From contig JAQBQD010000161.1 in NCBI GenBank assembly GCA_028287185.1, positions 1-64,000 on the forward strand: a DNA stretch of 64,000 nucleotides. The letters are read 5' to 3'. Under the pieces are notes generated by a model that saw only the letters and a list, made by a program, of their open reading frames with translations, searched no databases and was not told the origin of the DNA. This document shows, piece after piece, positions 61,998 to 64,000 of this stretch; within the stretch, counting starts at the first letter, position 1, and every line of letters begins with the position of its first letter. The DNA comes from Gemmatimonadota bacterium. GTDB taxonomy: Bacteria > Gemmatimonadota > Gemmatimonadetes > Longimicrobiales > Longimicrobiaceae. The translations under genes were made by a program, and so were the position numbers.

Positions 61998-62888
61998 GTG
62001 CTCCAAACCGTCCTCCGCCGCCCTCCCCTGCGCGCCGCCGCGGCCGCCCTGCTCGCGGCGCTCGCCACGCGCTCCGTCGCGCGCGCCGACCTGGTTCAGC
62101 CGGGCACCGCGGTGGGCACCCTGCCGCTCATCGAGGTGCCGGCGCGCGCGCGCGTGCCGGGCGACCTGCTCGTCGTGCTGCTCTCCGCCGACGGGGGCTG
62201 GGCGAAGCTGGACAGGGACGTCGCGGCGCGGCTCTCGGCCGAGGGGATTCCCGTCGTCGGGTGGAACAGCCTGAGCTACTACTCGCACCGCCGCTCGCCG
62301 GACGAGGCCGCCGCGGCGCTGGGAAGCGTGCTGCGCCACTACCTTCCGGCATGGCGGCGCGAGCGCGTCCTTCTCGTGGGATACTCGTTCGGCGCGGACG
62401 TGCTTCCGCTGATGGTGAACCGCCTGCCGCCGGACCTGCGCGCGCGGGTGGCGGGCGTCGCGCTGCTGGCCTTCAGCGGGGACGCGGAGTTCCAGTTCCA
62501 CCTGGGTCACTGGGTGGGCAAGGTCGTCGGGCCGCGCTACGCCACGCTTCCCCAGGTGCGACGGCTGCGCGCGCTGCCCATCCTGTGCGTCCACGGACAG
62601 GGGGACGGGAGCTCCGTCTGCGAGCGGATCGGCACGCCCAACGTCACCGTGTTCGTCACCCGCGGCGGCCACAGCCTGGGCTCGGCGAGCGGCGTCGTGA
62701 GCGCCCTGCTGCTGCGCCAGGTCGCGCAGCTGTCCGGGCACCCGGCCCCGCCGCCGGACGGCGGCGCGCTCATCCCGCCCGCTCCCACGCGGGCCGCGGA
62801 CGCGCGCTGCCCGGCGGCGCCAGCGGATGCGGGCGAGGGACGGCGAACGGTCGAGCAGACGCCGCTCCGGGCGGATCGGCCGCAATGA
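61998..62888 (+). CDS. VirJ/AcvB-like exported alpha/beta-hydrolase protein
   Basis: 296 residues from a GTG at 61998 preceded by GGAG. Signal peptide LRAAAAALLAALATRSVARA. The VirJ-type domain has DLLVVLLSADGGWAKLDRDVAARLSAEGIPVVGWNSL, the nucleophile elbow GYSFGADVLPLMVNRLP (S130) and a final GGHSLG histidine. VirJ/AcvB proteins of proteobacteria hydrolyse lysyl-phosphatidylglycerol or help virulence-factor export. The role here is unknown. A Pro/Ala-rich C-terminal tail follows. Longer in-frame starts exist upstream but lack a signal sequence. A terminator lies 2 bp after the stop. Confidence 0.85.
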   Translation: MLQTVLRRPPLRAAAAALLAALATRSVARADLVQPGTAVGTLPLIEVPARARVPGDLLVVLLSADGGWAKLDRDVAARLSAEGIPVVGWNSLSYYSHRRSPDEAAAALGSVLRHYLPAWRRERVLLVGYSFGADVLPLMVNRLPPDLRARVAGVALLAFSGDAEFQFHLGHWVGKVVGPRYATLPQVRRLRALPILCVHGQGDGSSVCERIGTPNVTVFVTRGGHSLGSASGVVSALLLRQVAQLSGHPAPPPDGGALIPPAPTRAADARCPAAPADAGEGRRTVEQTPLRADRPQ

Positions 62889-62889
62889 A

Positions 62890-62922
62890 AAGACGGCCGC
62901 CAAGTCCTGTGGCGGCCGTCTT
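62890..62922. terminator. Terminator hairpin
   Basis: Perfect 13-bp stem AAGACGGCCGCCA / TGGCGGCCGTCTT, loop AGTCCTG, between the VirJ-like gene and the convergent cysteine-rich peptide gene. Confidence 0.8.
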
Positions 62923-62947
62923 CGTGCGCGCGGTCCTGGTCCGGGTG

Positions 62948-63022
62948 CTAGCAGCAGTCGCCGCCGCAGCAGCCGTCCTTGCAGCACTCGCAGTCGCAGC
63001 AGGGCTCCGTGTCGTCCATCAT
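62948..63022 (-). CDS. 24-residue cysteine-rich peptide (metallothionein-like)
   Basis: Tiny gene: MMDDTEPCCDCECC, then a KDG linker, CC, GG, D and a terminal CC. Nine of 24 residues are Cys and five are acidic; there are no aromatic residues. AGAGGGAG lies about eight bases before the first ATG, and the frame closes with TAG. The composition suits a metal-binding peptide for Cu, Zn or Cd. No family can be assigned at this length, and chance cannot be ruled out. A terminator shared with the VirJ-like gene lies just downstream. Confidence 0.55.
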   Translation of the reverse strand: MMDDTEPCCDCECCKDGCCGGDCC

Positions 63023-63320
63023 GCGTTCGCTCCCTCTGGAAAGCTCCGTCGTTCATCCCTCGTCCCGAAGCATACCGGCGCGGCCCCGGCGGATCAAGGG
63101 CGCCGTGCGGCGATGAGGTTCCCGACGGTTGAAAGGGGGCCGACGGGCAGGCAAAGCGGTGGGCTTTCACGTAACGTTCACGCCGGAGTCGCCGAGCCAT
63201 CGGACGTGCCGGATCGTCCGGTGCGCTGGTCCCGGAGCCGCCGGACCGTCCCGGGCAGCGCAGCGACGGCGCGTCCGCCGCACCCCTGCCGCCCGCTTCG
63301 TCCCTCCCGACCCCCCGACG
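63023..63320. other. Intergenic region, no gene supported
   Basis: About 300 bp. It should contain the promoter of the cysteine-rich peptide gene; no clear pair of boxes. No repeat found. Confidence 0.35.
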
Positions 63321-63944
63321 CTACGGATCGTCTCCCGCACCGGACGTGCTGCTCAACGCGTCCAGGTCCAGCGCGCTCGATGGGGTCGTATCCGCGTCCA
63401 TCACCCGGCGCATGTAGGCCAGCGCGGCGGAGTTGTCGGCGGGGTCGATGGATGCGATGCAGTCTTCCGGCATGTGCAGGTGGAAGTCGCGCAAGTAGGC
63501 GTCGCCGGCGGAGAGCAGCACGCAGGTGTCGCCCGTGACGCCGGCCAGGATCAGGCGGCGCGCGCCCAGGTAGGCGAGCAGGGTGTCCAGCGTGGTCGCG
63601 AAGAAGGCGGAGTGCTTGGGCTTCAGCACGAAGTAGTCGTCCTGGTCCGGCCGCAGCCGCTGCACGAAGGGCCGGCCGCGCACGTCGTCGTCCAGGCAGT
63701 GCGCCACCACCTGGCGAAAGTCCGAGCGCCAGCGGCCGAAGTTGTCGTTGGCGTAGACCACCGGGATCCCCGCCGTCTTCGCCCGCTTCCGCAGCGCGGC
63801 GATGGGATCGGCAATGCGCATGGCTTGCTCGTACAGGCGGTCGCCGCCCGGATACTCCATGTCGTTCACTACGTCGATCAGCACCAGCGCCACGGGGCAC
63901 TGGTCGGGCGCGTTTCCGTGCAGGTCCCCGTTCTTCGCCGGCAT
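63321..63944 (-). CDS. Isochorismatase-family cysteine hydrolase
   Basis: 207 residues. The catalytic triad of the family is visible: D24 in ALVLIDVVNDMEYPGG, a Lys in YFVLKPKHSAFF (K108 or K110), and C141 in LAGVTGDTCVLLSAGDAY. TGIPVVYANDNFGRW and TTLDTLLAYLGARRLIL also fit. Likely a nicotinamidase-like amidohydrolase; exact substrate unknown. GGGGAG lies five bases before the ATG at 63944. The last 20 residues are a Ser/Thr-rich tail. The upstream neighbour is outside the window. Confidence 0.92.
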   Translation of the reverse strand: MPAKNGDLHGNAPDQCPVALVLIDVVNDMEYPGGDRLYEQAMRIADPIAALRKRAKTAGIPVVYANDNFGRWRSDFRQVVAHCLDDDVRGRPFVQRLRPDQDDYFVLKPKHSAFFATTLDTLLAYLGARRLILAGVTGDTCVLLSAGDAYLRDFHLHMPEDCIASIDPADNSAALAYMRRVMDADTTPSSALDLDALSSTSGAGDDP

Positions 63945-64000
63945 CGGCGCTCCCCGTCTGGTCGGTCGATGGTCCGCATCTCCATCCACGGAAGCGCAGA

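Overview
The window is a very GC-rich, densely packed chromosomal segment. I infer a Gemmatimonadota bacterium close to Longimicrobium. The basis is overall composition, paired DUF1501/DUF1800 genes, many large sensor and lipoprotein genes, pinensin-type lanthipeptide precursors ending in Cys-Cys, and several families of short dispersed intergenic repeats. No rRNA, tRNA, CRISPR array, transposase or plasmid/phage core gene was found. Taxonomy is inference only.

Layout. 0-9 kb: a truncated VPS10/BNR-repeat exoprotein gene, a half-length TRIC channel gene, a zinc-ribbon YbjQ protein, a quinone oxidoreductase, a repeat island, a tiny lipoprotein, an aldehyde dehydrogenase and an autoregulated TetR gene. 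9-16 kb: two paralogous helix-turn-helix proteins sharing a promoter/leader block, an M14 peptidase lipoprotein, an MFS exporter, a small helix-turn-helix protein and a zinc-ribbon TPR-like membrane protein. 16-23 kb: DUF1501 and DUF1800 genes, a VIT/von Willebrand A protein and a MarR regulator. 23-29 kb: DUF4186, then a cytochrome P450 translationally coupled to a histidine kinase, with an HD-GYP phosphodiesterase gene convergent and overlapping; then an unknown protein and a degenerate GGDEF protein.

29-41 kb holds two arsenosugar-type glycosyltransferase genes, an HNH nuclease, a lipoprotein/exported-protein pair, an NRDE-family gene, an operon of four pinensin-like lanthipeptide precursors (35.17-36.17 kb), an S41 C-terminal protease, and the arsenosugar radical-SAM gene arsS coupled to its peroxidase-like partner. 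41-53 kb: a 7TM methyl-accepting protein, moaB, an aldo/keto reductase, two paralogous TPR-like proteins flanking a Gly-Ser-Gly-Tyr-repeat lipoprotein, and a two-component system. 53-64 kb: type I pantothenate kinase coupled to an MFS transporter, a polysaccharide flippase, a methyltransferase, a second aldo/keto reductase, a TerC-family transporter behind a yybP-ykoY-type riboswitch, a VirJ-like protein, a 24-residue cysteine-rich peptide and an isochorismatase-family hydrolase.

The genes form mostly one- to three-gene units. Tight ATGA/GTGA overlaps mark the coupled pairs: P450-kinase, kinase-regulator, MFS-CoaA, NRDE-partner, peroxidase-ArsS and lipoprotein-exported protein. The most unusual material is the lanthipeptide precursor array without modification enzymes, the helix-turn-helix paralogs with a shared promoter/leader, the TPR/GSGY-lipoprotein group, the cysteine-rich mini-protein, and a 132-bp dispersed repeat placed just after three stop codons.
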